DNA from: Pseudovirgaria hyperparasitica
Taxonomy: Eukaryota; Ascomycota; Dothideomycetes; Acrospermales; Acrospermaceae
DNA: 64,000 nucleotides
Direction: 5' to 3'
NCBI RefSeq assembly: GCF_010093815.1
Contig: NW_022985563.1
Coordinates: 512,247 to 576,246, forward strand
The position numbers and the translations under genes are program-made. The notes below the pieces were generated by a model. That model searched no databases, was not told the origin of the DNA, and saw only the letters and a program-made list of their open reading frames with translations. The stretch's first letter is position 1. Every line of letters begins with the position of its first letter. Positions 1-10,686 of this stretch are shown in pieces.

Positions 1-177
1 GATGTAGGATAGTCTTGTTGTACACTGTTGTCGTAGAAAGAAAGGTTAGACTTATTTGACACTGTGGGTTTTGTGTGGCATGTTTTGTTGTAATTTATTT
101 ATTTGTTTATTGATTTTGGCCTGGTTTGGCCTGTTGTTGACCTGTTTGGCTATCAATTGCTGCTGCCTAGGCCTGTC

Positions 178-219
178 TTCTTCTTCTTCTTCTTCTTCTT
201 CTTCTTTTTCTTCTTCTCC
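178..219. repeat. (TTC)n microsatellite
   Basis: Near-perfect TTC/TCT trinucleotide tract in intergenic DNA. It gives polyserine or polyglutamate in overlapping frames, which are not real genes. Confidence 0.9.
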
Positions 220-295
220 CTCGGGCCTTGTACGTGATCCGTATGAGGATTTTGGTTCTTGTGTTTTTCTCTTCCTTGCGGATACTATGTATACA

Positions 296-339
<44 letters not shown>
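296..339. repeat. (CA)n microsatellite
   Basis: Uninterrupted CA dinucleotide run of about 40 bases, followed by a short CA-rich tail. It could serve as a polymorphic marker. Confidence 0.92.
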
Positions 340-350
<11 letters not shown>

Positions 351-749
351 GCCCCTAGACCACCCACTCATACACACATACCCTACCCCGCCATCCCCTC
401 ACTATACACACCCCCTGATTTGAAAAGCAGGAAGCAAGAAGTGAGACGTAAGAAGTAAAAAGTAAGAAGTAAGAATCCAAGAATCCATATACGACAAAAA
501 CCCACCACAACCACCAATTTCATCATCATAATCATCATCATCGCTCATCAGACATATATACATACCGCGCTCCTTAACACATTAGTCATGCATGCATGCA
601 TGGCCCTTAAAAACCCACCCCTTCTTGACAAAGAAGATACGCAAGTCCACCCTATCCTACCCTACCTCATAAATCCCAATACCAAACCAGCAGAATCCAC
701 GAAATCCCAACCTCCCCAACGCCATCAAGACATCACTAAACCCCACAAT

Positions 750-2669
750 CTACCCGTCTTGCCCATGCCCATGCCCGCGCCCATGCCTCTTATTCCGCGG
801 CTTCTTGAACGGCCCGGCTTGCTGCTGCGAGACAGATGTCTCTGGCGTGCTGTGCTTTCGCCCACCCGCAACCCTAGCCTCAGACGGGGTGGCAGCCTCT
901 CCCTGTACATCCTCCTCGTCCTCGGAAAGGTACCCAGTTGACGAGCGCTGCGCAAGTGAAGAGCTGGCAAAGTCCCGCGAGAGGCCGGAGGTTGCGCCGG
1001 CGCTGGCGTCGGGGGATTGGATGTCTCCGACCTGCGAGAGCGCAAAGCTCACGCCGGCGGGTATCTTGTCAATGACCGAGCACAGGGCCTTGGAGTGGTC
1101 TGGCATCCATACGTCGTATATGTTCTTGACGAACTTGTAGGCTGTCCACTTCTCTCTGCCATCTAGTTCCGTGAAATCGAATGCTCGGATTCGATAGCGG
1201 TAGTATAACGTCTTGGTTTTTTCAATCACGGGATAGTGCCCGTAGATACGTACGCTTTGATGGTCGTGCGAAATAGAAAAGGCCAGGATCTGCCGGTGAA
1301 GTTCCTTCTCACGGCCCACTAGTCGGAATAAGTCGACCACGCCGCGAAGGGCTAGTGTCATGCTATGAGCGTTCTGACGGTCGGCAACGTCAAGTGCTGC
1401 AGCACCACACTTAACCTCACACGTTAGGAACGGAAGGTACATATAGAACGTGCCCATGAACACAGACGTGTCAGTGAGATCGCCTATAAACGGGGCTAGC
1501 TTCGCAAGTCGCTCTTCTGTAAACGCTAACCGACTAAAACCAACTGCAAAGTCCGGCCGGGGGCAGGACTTTATTAGTGGTATCGAGTTGGTCCAGCCTT
1601 CACTGACGCTCTCAGTCAGTGGGCTTCTATAGCGATTCGTCCCTCGAGTCTTGGAACGTCGAGGCGACGGTACAATCAGCTTGGCGATGTCGCGCACGAC
1701 CTTGGCTTCATTTCGATTTCTAATCTCGTCGCAAGTATCTTTGAAAATGTCGTCATTGAATAGGCTGTCCTCCGGCACGGACTGCTCTCCATCAAGGAGT
1801 CGACGACAGACATTGATGCTCGCTTCTGTCGGGCCTTCTGGGTCCTCTATTAAGAAGCTCCCTTTTGTGGCAAGAATGGACTCATAGCGAACGTCAGTAT
1901 ATTGGTTACTCTTATCGTCCTGTGACCTCTGGTCACTTGGAGTCGAAGCTTTAGTTGAAGAGCCAGCGTCCGACTTCTTCTGTAGCAGCGATGACTTTGA
2001 TATTTTCTTCCTTGCAAGCATCGGTCGCATGTGCTCTAAGCCGGCGTTCCCCTGTGGACTGCCAGCCGGTTCCATGTTTGGTATGTAGACCTCCCGCAAC
2101 CAGCGTTCCTCCTCAATGTCTCGCGAGAAGAAAGTGCGTGTCTCGTCGTTGATTTGAAACAGCTCTGCTGGCCAGCGCCCTTCTTTTATCCAAAAGTCGA
2201 TTGGATCTGCCTCTTGCAAACTTTCGGTGTCCTCCTTGGGTGTCTTAACCTCTTTCTCCAGTTGATGTGGGGCCTGTTCCTGTCTTTTCTGTGCTCTTTT
2301 TGTCACTGTTCCCTCTTCGTCGATGCACTTTCGTTTGACAGTAGGACTTCGTGGCGGGGACCGAGGCTGAGTGCGTTCATAGTTAGCGGTGTCTGCAAAG
2401 GTGGAAAGCTCAATAGACCTGCGACTCGTCTGCAGAACGTAGAGGAGACTTGGACTTGGGAGCCTCCAAGCTTGTCCTAGCAGCCTGCTCCTTCAACCGA
2501 CCACTTTTACGATTTACAGGCGTCGACTTCTTTTGGATACGACTCTGAGACTTCCCTGTCTACAGTTAGTAAGGATGAAAAGTTGATAGCAGGGAGATCT
2601 CGAACCTTGCAAGGATGAGTCTGCGTGAATAGTATGGCGCTGAGAACGTCGTGCTCGTAATTTGGCCAT
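750..2669 (-). CDS. DUF7924-type fungal protein (PD-(D/E)XK-like)
   Basis: The role is unknown. The core, from roughly residue 190 of the spliced product, looks like the DUF7924 family found in many copies in Pezizomycotina. It contains a strand with the pattern LTCEVKCG, resembling the E-x-K half of a PD-(D/E)XK nuclease fold; the nuclease analogy is inference. The start is the ATG at 2667-2669 and gives MAKLRARRSQRH. Three exons are proposed: 2606-2669, 2419-2555 and 750-2366. The introns, 2556-2605 and 2367-2418 (50 and 52 nt), have CTAAC branch sites and keep the frame. The N-terminus is basic (KR/RR rich) and the C-terminus ends in a GHGHG-rich tail, suggesting a nuclear or nucleic-acid context. 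An unspliced reading would start at a GTG near 2306 and lose the conserved N-terminus. Confidence 0.82.
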
Positions 2670-2853
2670 TTTGAATGTGGATGGGACTTTATATGATGAG
2701 AAGGCGATGATACGAGGACAGAGCGATACGCGGGACAGTCGACGTGGCTAACGCGCCTGCTCTTTAGAGGTGGATCTATTGGCGGAGGCTAGGCCTAGAC
2801 AGGCAGGATAAGATCCGACGTTTCAGACGCGAACCATTGTTCCCAATTCATCC

Positions 2854-3198
2854 ATGCACAGATCCTCGCCGCCAAACGCCCTCCATCGAACACTTTCTCC
2901 ACTCTCGCACCAAGTCAATGCAGCCGCCCAGGAAACGACTCGCTCGCAGTACATGAATATAGCCGCTCGGCAAACGAGTCGCTCACATCACATGAATACA
3001 GCCGCCGAGAGCACAACCCACTCGCAATTCCCAAACACATACAGGGGGAGTCGGGCATTCAGTCCTCCACTCCCAGCCTATCATGTCTCGAATGTATCTT
3101 CTTCCACGACTACAGACCGTCACCCAAGTGGCCATATTCGACAACAAAGCCCCCCTAGCAGTGCAGCTTCAACCCCACCCAAACCCCGCACTACCTAG
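2854..3198 (+). CDS. Possible small Ser/Pro-rich protein with 13-residue repeats
   Basis: The frame has 114 codons from ATG to TAG and lies divergent to the DUF7924 gene, 184 bp from its start. I do not recognise it. It carries three diverged in-frame 39-nt repeats, about 2911-3027, each encoding 13 residues that begin N-x-A-A. The repeat copies differ partly at third positions, which mildly favours coding. The remainder is rich in Ser, Pro, Thr and His. There is no signal peptide or recognisable domain. It could equally be leader or promoter DNA of the neighbouring gene. Confidence 0.28.
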   Translation: MHRSSPPNALHRTLSPLSHQVNAAAQETTRSQYMNIAARQTSRSHHMNTAAESTTHSQFPNTYRGSRAFSPPLPAYHVSNVSSSTTTDRHPSGHIRQQSPPSSAASTPPKPRTT

Positions 3199-4135
3199 GT
3201 ATGATTAGACTGCCCGGGAATGGCAGACAAACAAACAGATATACAGCCCAACAACCCCTTCCCCCTTCACAAAAGTCAAAACACACTCATTCTCTGTTAA
3301 CCATCCATAATCCCCTATCCCACCAGCCCCTGGGCTCCAAAACACACCTTTCCAGCGCCTAAAATTAGTAGGCAACGGGCAATAACACACACACACTGCC
3401 AAGTATATCTACGTCATATCCAGTATCTAGCTAGAAGCGTAGACGGGTCAGTCTGAGAACTACATATAACTACGCCCTATCTCTCCCCCTGTCTCTCCCC
3501 CTGTCACTCCGGCTCTCCGGCGCTCTCTCTCTCCCTGTCCATATATATATATATATATATAAGCATTGACAAAGCGCTATCTATCTATACCTCTCCCTTC
3601 CCCCCCTAAGCCTCGTAGCAAAAGACGGGATATGGGATGTGCACTCGTTAATTAGCATTGCGCCTCTGCGTATATATGTATGTACTTGTCTAATAGTAGG
3701 AAGAAAGCCTGGTATCAAGCTTAGCGGTGGATTCCGCTGTGTTTGACTGCTCATATGGTGCTTGTTTAGGATGTGGATTGGTAGATGAATGGGATTCTAG
3801 GTTGTGGAGGAAGTGAGCAAGTGAGCAACACCCTGCTAGGTAAGCTATTGAAGATAAGTTAGTAATGTGTTGGTGGTGATGGAGTTGTGGCTCATGCGTT
3901 GCGTTGCGGTATGATATATTACCTTGTGTGTATATCTAGATTATGTATACCCGCTGGTGTAGGTATAGTCGCCGTGTATATTACTGCATTACCATATACC
4001 CACAGTACCACATATCCGCATAACCGCAGTCTGCGCGATCCGAAGCCAGACACAAGGCCAACAAGCCAGCCCAGCCACCAACAATGCAAACGCTGCCAAA
4101 GAATACCCATCAAACCCCCGCATCCCATCGTCCCA
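3199..4135. other. Intergenic / 3' flank
   Basis: No gene is supported. It contains a (TA)10 run at 3541-3560, CT-rich stretches around 3480-3540 and C-rich DNA from about 4060 that continues into the 3' end of the minus-strand RA-PH gene. Confidence 0.5.
3541..3560. repeat. (TA)n microsatellite
   Basis: Perfect TA repeat of 20 bases in an intergenic stretch. Confidence 0.9.
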
Positions 4136-7078
4136 TCAACACCCCTCCCCAGTAACAACATTCCCCTCCACCCTCCTCTCCCTATCAATCACCACCCCAC
4201 TCCCCTGCGCCCGCTCAACACCCTGCAACAAGCTGCCCTTCCCAAACACACTATCCTCACGCAAATCGACCATCGGCCCCTTCGCCCTACTCCCATCCAT
4301 CACGCCCCGCCCCGTGCTTCCACCGCCCTGACTCGGTCCCGCGCTCGCGAGCAAGCCCTGGCCCGTGAAGGCGTCCTCGGAGCGTTCGACGGCGTACGGG
4401 TTCTCCTGGGTGTGTAGTGCAGACGGAGGGGCGGGGCCACCGCCACGCGTCAGGGTGTTTGCACGCGGGCGCGCGCGCCAGTCTGTGGACGGGGGGATGC
4501 TGGCGTAGGGGTTGTCTGTTGCTAGACTGGTGGCGTTTTCGATGAGATTGCCGGCGGCGGTGTCGGCGGGCTTGAAGCCTTTGCCCTTGAGGGCGTGCTG
4601 CGGGGGTTCTTTGTACTGAGGGGTCAGGTCTACGAGGGGTTTGGGCTGGGCGGGCGGAGGCCGGCGGAGTGACTTTGTGTGTTTCAGGTCGGAGGAGTTG
4701 CGTTTGTGGGTTGAGCGGACGGAGGAGTTGCGGGTCAGGCCCGAAGATGATGGCTGTGCGGCGTCGGTGGAGGGTGGAAGAGGGAAGGCTGTGGTGTTGA
4801 GGAGGGAGGGACCATCGGTAAAGGGGCCGCTGGCGAGGGAGTTTTGCAGCACGATTTCGCGGTCGCGCTCCGCCTTTTCTCGTTGCCGCTCTGTGTAGAT
4901 TTTGCCAAGCAGCCCGGTCGAGGCAAACGTGTTGTCGGTGGTAGAGATCAGGGGTGTGGGCTGGGTTCGTGCGGCTTTTGCGGTTCTGGTAATGGGGTTG
5001 GATGGATTTGTTTCCGTTTCGGAAAAGTACTCTGGAAAGGACGATGGCGGCGGAGCTTTCTGTCGCATTGACATCTTACGCACATGCATCGTCTTGGAGT
5101 CCTTCTCGTTTAGCGTCGAGCCGGCAAGATGGAGGGGAGGGAGGACGACTTCTGCAAACTCCATCTGGTTGAACGTGTCGGAGTCGAGCATGGGCTGGAA
5201 CGTGCCGAGCATGTAGTGGGAGTCGACAGAGGATTTGTTCTTCGTGTGTCCGCCGGCAGCAGCAGCACTGCCAAAGTTCAGGTCCAGCTTGAACGGGGTC
5301 GCAGAGGCAGCTTCTTTGGCTTTCTTGCCCTCGCCCATGATGTTGACGAGATACCAGCTCCTCCAGCCTTGTACGGCCTGGTAGAACCTCGTCGCCGTAT
5401 CTCGATCGCTCGAGCAAAAGAAGTGTACGAAGCTTGTTGTGTCTGAAAAGATATTCGACTTTTGCTGACTCTTGACCGCGAAGCAGGTCTTCTTGGGAGG
5501 CTTGATCGACCTCAGCTTGCGCTGTGTCGGCGTGTAGATGTCAAAATCCGACAAGTGGCACATGCTACTCTCATCCTTTCCCGTTTCGTTCTTGGCAGTG
5601 AGCATCTGTCCATCAGACTTGAGGCTGATCCACTCCTTCTTCCACTTGCCCGGCTTTTGCGAATGATAGAGATAGCCAGCGAACTCGGGCTTCTCCTTGG
5701 GTATCTTAGACTCGTCTAGCTCTTCGTCGGCGCCGCTCGTGATGGGAACGAGCAGCAAAGAGTTCTGTGTATCGCTGTCCCAAGTATTCATCACATCTCT
5801 GACATGCTCGTACTTGCGCAGCGGTCTTTGAACTCCGACTTTGCCGAACCCTTCGAGCAGTACTGACATGCTGACGTCAATCTTCTCGGTGAGCACAGTC
5901 TCGCATGATCGTATCAGGTCGACCGGCGTCGTCAGAGGCGTGACAGGCAGCCTGATCTGCTTCTCATTGCACTCTATGAGCACCCTCCTGTCGCCTGCAT
6001 TGACCGCAGAGATTGGTGCATCCGTCCCGGGCACGATCCCACCGCCTCCTGCTCTGATGTAGGGATCTGGTAGGGCGGCATCCCTGGCTTTTTGTTGGTC
6101 TACTTCCCGCTGACCTGGTACGTCCCCTGTCCGGTGATGTCTTGGATTATCTTGGCTCCTCTTCCTCAAAAAACTGATCTTGTCCTTGATTCTGCTGGGA
6201 GAATGCTGCTCTGGCTTGTTGTCAGGAGGCGACGCAGGGGGAGAGACCCGACGAGCATTCAAGTTGGGTGCTTCTCGTTGTATTCTCTTCGCAATCTCGC
6301 GCCGCTCGTTCGACGCCCGTATAGCAGCCTCCCTCTCCTGCTCTACCTTTTGTTGAGCTTTCTCCTTCGCCTGTAGAGTCTTCTCCTTTTCTTCCAGTGC
6401 CCTTGCTTTCTCCTTCAGGAACTTCTGCTGCTGCACTATATCTGCCTCCTGTTTCGCCCTGACTTGCTGTTCCTCAATCGCCCTCTTTGCGCGGAGTTCT
6501 TCTTGTGCCTGCACCTGCTTCTTCTCCTCGGCCTCGACTCGTCGCTCTGCTCTCAATTTTGCGCTAACCTTTCTTTGTCTCTCAGCTTCGGCCTCCATCA
6601 GCTGACGCGCCTCTACATGCGCAGTCTTGGGTGGCTCTCGAGAGACGCGCTCTACCAGGGTCTGAGCCGGCATCCGGGGCGGACTCCTCATGACTGATGT
6701 TGGCGGTGAAGTTGGCGCCTTCCTACTTGTCGTCCCTCGACGTGCATATCGCGAGGGCTGTGCAGAGGAATTAAGGGTCGCAGCGCGGGCTCTGGACACG
6801 GTCGCATTGGCGTTTGCTGGTAGAGGTGGTGGAGCCGGAGCAGCCATGTCCTGAGTGTTTGCGCGTTTCGGTGCGGCGAACGACTGATTATTACTGCTCG
6901 TAGTAGGACGCTGTCGGTGATATCGAGACATGCTTCTTCCCAGGGTCTCTGATTTCGCAGGAGATTCTGAGGGCTCAAAGGGCGGCAGCGGAGGCGACTC
7001 TTCCAGATGGTGGGAGGATTGGGCTTTGCGCACGGAGCGATAGCGCGAGAACTTCTGCTGTTCAACGTCGGCTGCCAT
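4136..7078 (-). CDS. RA-PH domain adaptor protein with coiled coil
   Basis: A single open frame of 980 residues from an ATG at 7076-7078. Order of parts: a disordered Ser/Pro/Arg-rich N-terminus (1-150); a long charged coiled coil rich in E, K, R and Q (about 155-270); a Ras-association-like ubiquitin fold (about 365-446, beginning RRVLIECNEKQIRLP); a pleckstrin-homology domain (about 466-575, with FAGYLYHSQKPGKWKKEWISL and a late tryptophan in YQAVQGWRSW); and a long disordered tail. The RA-PH tandem resembles the Grb7/RIAM/lamellipodin module, in which a small GTPase and a phosphoinositide recruit the protein to membrane. A role in polarity or cortical signalling is inferred. No intron is needed. 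Confidence 0.85.
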   Translation of the reverse strand: MAADVEQQKFSRYRSVRKAQSSHHLEESPPLPPFEPSESPAKSETLGRSMSRYHRQRPTTSSNNQSFAAPKRANTQDMAAPAPPPLPANANATVSRARAATLNSSAQPSRYARRGTTSRKAPTSPPTSVMRSPPRMPAQTLVERVSREPPKTAHVEARQLMEAEAERQRKVSAKLRAERRVEAEEKKQVQAQEELRAKRAIEEQQVRAKQEADIVQQQKFLKEKARALEEKEKTLQAKEKAQQKVEQEREAAIRASNERREIAKRIQREAPNLNARRVSPPASPPDNKPEQHSPSRIKDKISFLRKRSQDNPRHHRTGDVPGQREVDQQKARDAALPDPYIRAGGGGIVPGTDAPISAVNAGDRRVLIECNEKQIRLPVTPLTTPVDLIRSCETVLTEKIDVSMSVLLEGFGKVGVQRPLRKYEHVRDVMNTWDSDTQNSLLLVPITSGADEELDESKIPKEKPEFAGYLYHSQKPGKWKKEWISLKSDGQMLTAKNETGKDESSMCHLSDFDIYTPTQRKLRSIKPPKKTCFAVKSQQKSNIFSDTTSFVHFFCSSDRDTATRFYQAVQGWRSWYLVNIMGEGKKAKEAASATPFKLDLNFGSAAAAGGHTKNKSSVDSHYMLGTFQPMLDSDTFNQMEFAEVVLPPLHLAGSTLNEKDSKTMHVRKMSMRQKAPPPSSFPEYFSETETNPSNPITRTAKAARTQPTPLISTTDNTFASTGLLGKIYTERQREKAERDREIVLQNSLASGPFTDGPSLLNTTAFPLPPSTDAAQPSSSGLTRNSSVRSTHKRNSSDLKHTKSLRRPPPAQPKPLVDLTPQYKEPPQHALKGKGFKPADTAAGNLIENATSLATDNPYASIPPSTDWRARPRANTLTRGGGPAPPSALHTQENPYAVERSEDAFTGQGLLASAGPSQGGGSTGRGVMDGSRAKGPMVDLREDSVFGKGSLLQGVERAQGSGVVIDRERRVEGNVVTGEGC

Positions 7079-8493
7079 GCTGTGCTATCACGGCGTGGAA
7101 GGGTGGAAGGGTGGAAATGTGGACTGTTGTTTCGGAGCCGGGGCGTGAAGGGATTCGGGAGTTTTCAGGATGAACGGATGGCGGACTTGTTTAATTAGTG
7201 GAGCAAGTGGAGAACCTGGAAAGTGTCCAGCGCGCAGGCCTGACAGCAAGAATCGGAATATTGTATGAAACACACGCGGAATTTGAGATGGACAGAAGTT
7301 ACAATGATGAATTAATGTTGCTCATATCGTTTCGCAAAAGAAATCATGGCAGCATCTCACGTGTCACTGCAGCAGGGCGCGAGGCACAGCAGAGAAACCG
7401 TCAATCCACCCACTTGTTGCCCCTGACAGCTCGCAATCTCGTTTGTGCTGCACGTTCTGTTTTTTGCTTTTGCCGCTCAACATTGCGCAGTGTAGCCATA
7501 GCACGTAATACGTAGCATTGACTCTCTCACAGCTACCGGGTTACACTCTTCCAGACTTCCTATCGCTATCGCTATCGCTATCGTAGCCGCAGCGCCGACG
7601 TACGGAAACCATGGCTGATCTATATTAGCCATGTTAGCCATCAAACTTCGCCCGTCCGCCGGTCAAGTCTATCGCTCTTCTTGTCGTCTATTCTGCCCCT
7701 GAGCAACCAAAGCCAGGGGCAATTAGAGCCGTAAGCCACAAGCCACAATGCCCTTCTAACTGCCTACCGGACGCATGTCAGCAGCAGGCAATCGGGCTAT
7801 TCATTAGTATGGTCTGATCGCCAGGGCTGCAGCTGCAATTTCCCGCAACCTCAGGTCGTCAGTCCGTCCTTTGTAGTGAGTAATTACTGTACAAGCTGTC
7901 AGTGGCAGGACACTGAGATACACTCACACCACGCCAAGCCGTACAGACGTGTGGTGAATGGCGAATAATCTCCGTCTGCTCTGTGGTTCCCTCGTCTTCT
8001 TTACCGCTTTGCGCTATCACCTTCTTGTTCCCCTCCCTGCGCTTCCTAACTGCTCTCCGCCTTCCACCACAGCATCGCATTGACGCGACAGCAGCAATCC
8101 AGATGGTGGAATTGGGGAGTGTTTGGCTGATGAGACGGATACCAAGGGGAGGTGACCGCGAGGCAGAGCGATTTAAGTCGGTATATAACCTACATTTGGA
8201 GCATTGGCTGTACAATACCGCTTCTAAGCTGCATTTTATATGCCAAAACTTCAGCACAGCATGTCAAACCTAGAAACGTCAATTTCTATCAATCGCATTG
8301 ATCAGCTCAAATCATTCATCTATGGCCTGTCTTCCAAAATGCCCACGTGCTCATATGCCGTCTTGGGTATCATACCATCAGTCAAACTTGCCCATTCATG
8401 CCGAAACCTCCATCGTCCATCCATCCAGTATCACCAAACTCCATTCCATGCCTCCAAATGCAAAGCTAATCTCGCCATGTCACCATCGTTGCC
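7079..8493. other. Intergenic
   Basis: No gene is supported. It holds the promoter of the RA-PH gene on the left and the 3' flank of the F-box gene on the right. A (TATCGC)4 hexamer tandem lies at 7561-7584. Several short open frames (for example 7198-7515 and 7859-8273) have no recognisable domain or coding character. Confidence 0.5.
7561..7584. repeat. TATCGC hexamer tandem repeat
   Basis: Four consecutive TATCGC units in the intergenic region upstream of the RA-PH gene. Confidence 0.85.
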
Positions 8494-10275
8494 CTACCTC
8501 CACAGATCCCGACTGTCCCGCTTACTCTTTCCTCCAAAAAGGCTCGATCTTTCAGGGGGTCTCAGATTAAACTCGGATCTCATTGGACTTGTCGCCGGGC
8601 TGCCTCCAAATACACTTCCCCCAAATGCACTGCCCCGACTACTCGGCCTGGCCCCGTCATCCATGTCAGGCACAACCAAGAAGCCACCGAATCCGTTCCC
8701 GACCATCGTGCTACGCCTGCTCGAACCGCCCCACTGCGAACCAAGGCCCTTTTCGGCTTCATACTGCGAGATCGGGCGCCCGCCACTCATACTGCCACGA
8801 CGCCCGGCTGTGTCTGACGGGATCACGGACGTGTAGACCCATTCCATCTCTGACTGGCCCTTGGTGTACACTTCGAGGGGCTGTGTGAGTCGAGGCGCGG
8901 GCGCGGCTTTGAAGGCAGGTGCAGGAGGTGCGAGGAGGAGACGGGCGGGGAAATCGGAGTCGCGGACGTAGATTGAGCGCAGACCAGGGAAGAACCCGTT
9001 CTGGAGGGAGTTTTGGAGATAGGTGTAGTACGAGGCGGTCGGGGGATGGAGGGACTGCGAGTTGTCGGACGCAGAAGTGATTTCGTAGTGCAGGGTGCGC
9101 AGGGAGATGGACTGGAGTGGTGCGATGGGATCGATCGGAAGAGACATGCTGACACTATCTGTATAGTTGAGGTATACCAGGTCGCTGGCTCGTTTGAGCA
9201 GCTTGTGGAGGTCAGGAACCCTGATGTGAGTGCCGGAGATGGTGAGATGCGTAAGATTACCGCGCGCCACGCCATCATTAAGAAAGTGTAAAAGGCCGTC
9301 AATTGATACCGGGACATGTTTCAGGGTGAGTTTTGACAGAGCAGGAAAGTGTGGTATTCCTGGAGCTGAATGGAATACTTGATCGCCGAACCAGTCTGCC
9401 TCGGTCACGAGAAGCTCCTTGAGATATCTTAAGCTGCCGACGACCTGACGAAATACGGCAGGCTCGACATGTATCCCAGAAATGTCCAGGATCTGAAGTT
9501 CAGGCCAATGCCCACGTTCCAGCTGCTCAAAATTCCTTTCTGCACCGGCACGATACTTCATTTGCCTAATGTGCCGACACCTAGACATTAATTCATTTGT
9601 GAGGGTCGAGCTCAAGCTATCTCCGCTATAGCAGCCGTCTGGCAAGTCGATATATTGCAGGTTCGGCACAACCGAGACGCAGCGGGCGAGCTCGGCTTGA
9701 CAGGTCTCCCGTGTCATGTAGGGCGTTTTGAGAAACGTTACACTTTGCCATAGAAACTCGCTTTCTTTCAGTGTACGCTGGAGCAGCTGCAGCCGCAATG
9801 TTGGGGGGTCCGGGGCTTCTGCATGTCGACTTCGGCGTGATTTACGTTCACGCTGTTCTTGAAAGTATGCCTCTAGTTCACAGAAATGGACAGCATCGAT
9901 ACGGATGTTATAGTATCTGGCTGCCGTCAGCAAGCTTGACAAACGGCCGAGGCTTTTTGCAACTCACAATAGCCCAGCTGCCGGTCCATACCACGAACGT
10001 TTGACCAAGCAGCAGTTGGAAAGATCGCGTAGGTCACAGACCGAACAGCCATCTACAATGTAGGTCTCCTCTAGCGGCTTATGACTCTTGTCTCTCGAGT
10101 GTGGACAGACCAGAGCGAATATTCTCTTCAAAATCTCCTTGTCCAGGCGTGAGGTATAGTCAGGGCCGGTCGGATACCATGTGGGCTGTCGTTGCTTCGG
10201 GCTGGTCTGCAACTCTTTCTCTTTCTCTTTCTGTCTGAGCTTCGTGCTCGACTTGAAATGTTTCATGAACTTCAT
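8494..10275 (-). CDS. F-box / leucine-rich-repeat-like protein
   Basis: Probably the substrate-recognition subunit of an SCF ubiquitin ligase. Exon 1 (9968-10275) encodes MKFMKHFKS and an F-box-like stretch (residues about 40-100: DKEILKRIFALVCPH ... LRDLSNCCLVKRSWYGPA). Exon 2 (8494-9916) carries leucine-rich repeats (about 200-400) with spaced L-x-x-L-x-L units such as LQILDISGIHV and LTHLTISGTHI, and a disordered tail ending DSRDLWR. The intron 9917-9967 is 51 nt with donor GTGAGT; joining gives SWYGPAAGLLYYNIRID, a typical junction for this conserved fungal family. The product is 576 aa. An upstream spliced-looking block (10472-10686) is open but out of frame with this start, so it is left as possible leader. 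Confidence 0.82.
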
Positions 10276-10471
10276 GGCTCTGCATAAAAGGCCGTGTCTG
10301 GGAGTAGGGTTAGAAGAGCGTCGTCGCAGGCACGCGAGCGCGGACTAGATCGGGCTCGAGGGGTTTTTAAAACTATGTGAGGAAACACAATGCTGTAGAG
10401 AAAGCAGCGCAAATATCGTAAAAGACATGAAATCGTATGGCATGAGGACTGCAAAGAAATCGCCGACTTAC

Positions 10472-10686
10472 TTTCTCCTGGGCTGATGCGCCCGAGTCCA
10501 AGAGCTGGGGCGGGGCACCGTGAGCTCCGGCGGAGTGGGTGGGTCTGTTGGCTGCCGAGACGCCATCTTTGAGGTTGGAGCAGTCAAGCGTCGACAATGA
10601 TTGATCCAGCTTGCCGCCTTGCGGGGACTTTGGTCTTGTCAACTCGGGCACCAATTGCAGCGACGTTTCTAGTCGATTATCACAAC
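10472..10686 (-). other. Possible upstream exon of the F-box transcript
   Basis: On the minus strand this 215-nt block is preceded by a TTTCAG acceptor and followed by a consensus GTAAGT donor, and stays open in one frame (starting CDNRLETSLQLVPEL). The next downstream acceptor (ending ATGCAG, just before the F-box ATG at 10275) would put it out of frame with the F-box protein. It may be a 5' leader exon with an upstream frame, or part of a different annotation. I cannot settle it from sequence. Confidence 0.3.

Larger units (their letters stand above)
1..749. other. Intergenic stretch with microsatellites
   Basis: No supportable gene is seen. The stretch holds a (TTC)n tract near 178-219, a (CA)n tract near 296-339 and a short ATGC repeat near 587-602. 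The open frames here are low-complexity translations of these repeats. The right end probably carries the 3' untranslated region of the minus-strand gene that ends at 750. Confidence 0.6.

Noticed and set aside
52-458. Several overlapping open frames on both strands
   Set aside because: They translate TTC and CA microsatellites into polyserine, polyglutamate, Thr-His or Val-Cys runs; no coding evidence.
10472-10686. Merging this block into the F-box CDS
   Set aside because: The available acceptor leaves it out of frame with the conserved MKFMKHFKS start, so it is recorded separately as a possible leader exon.
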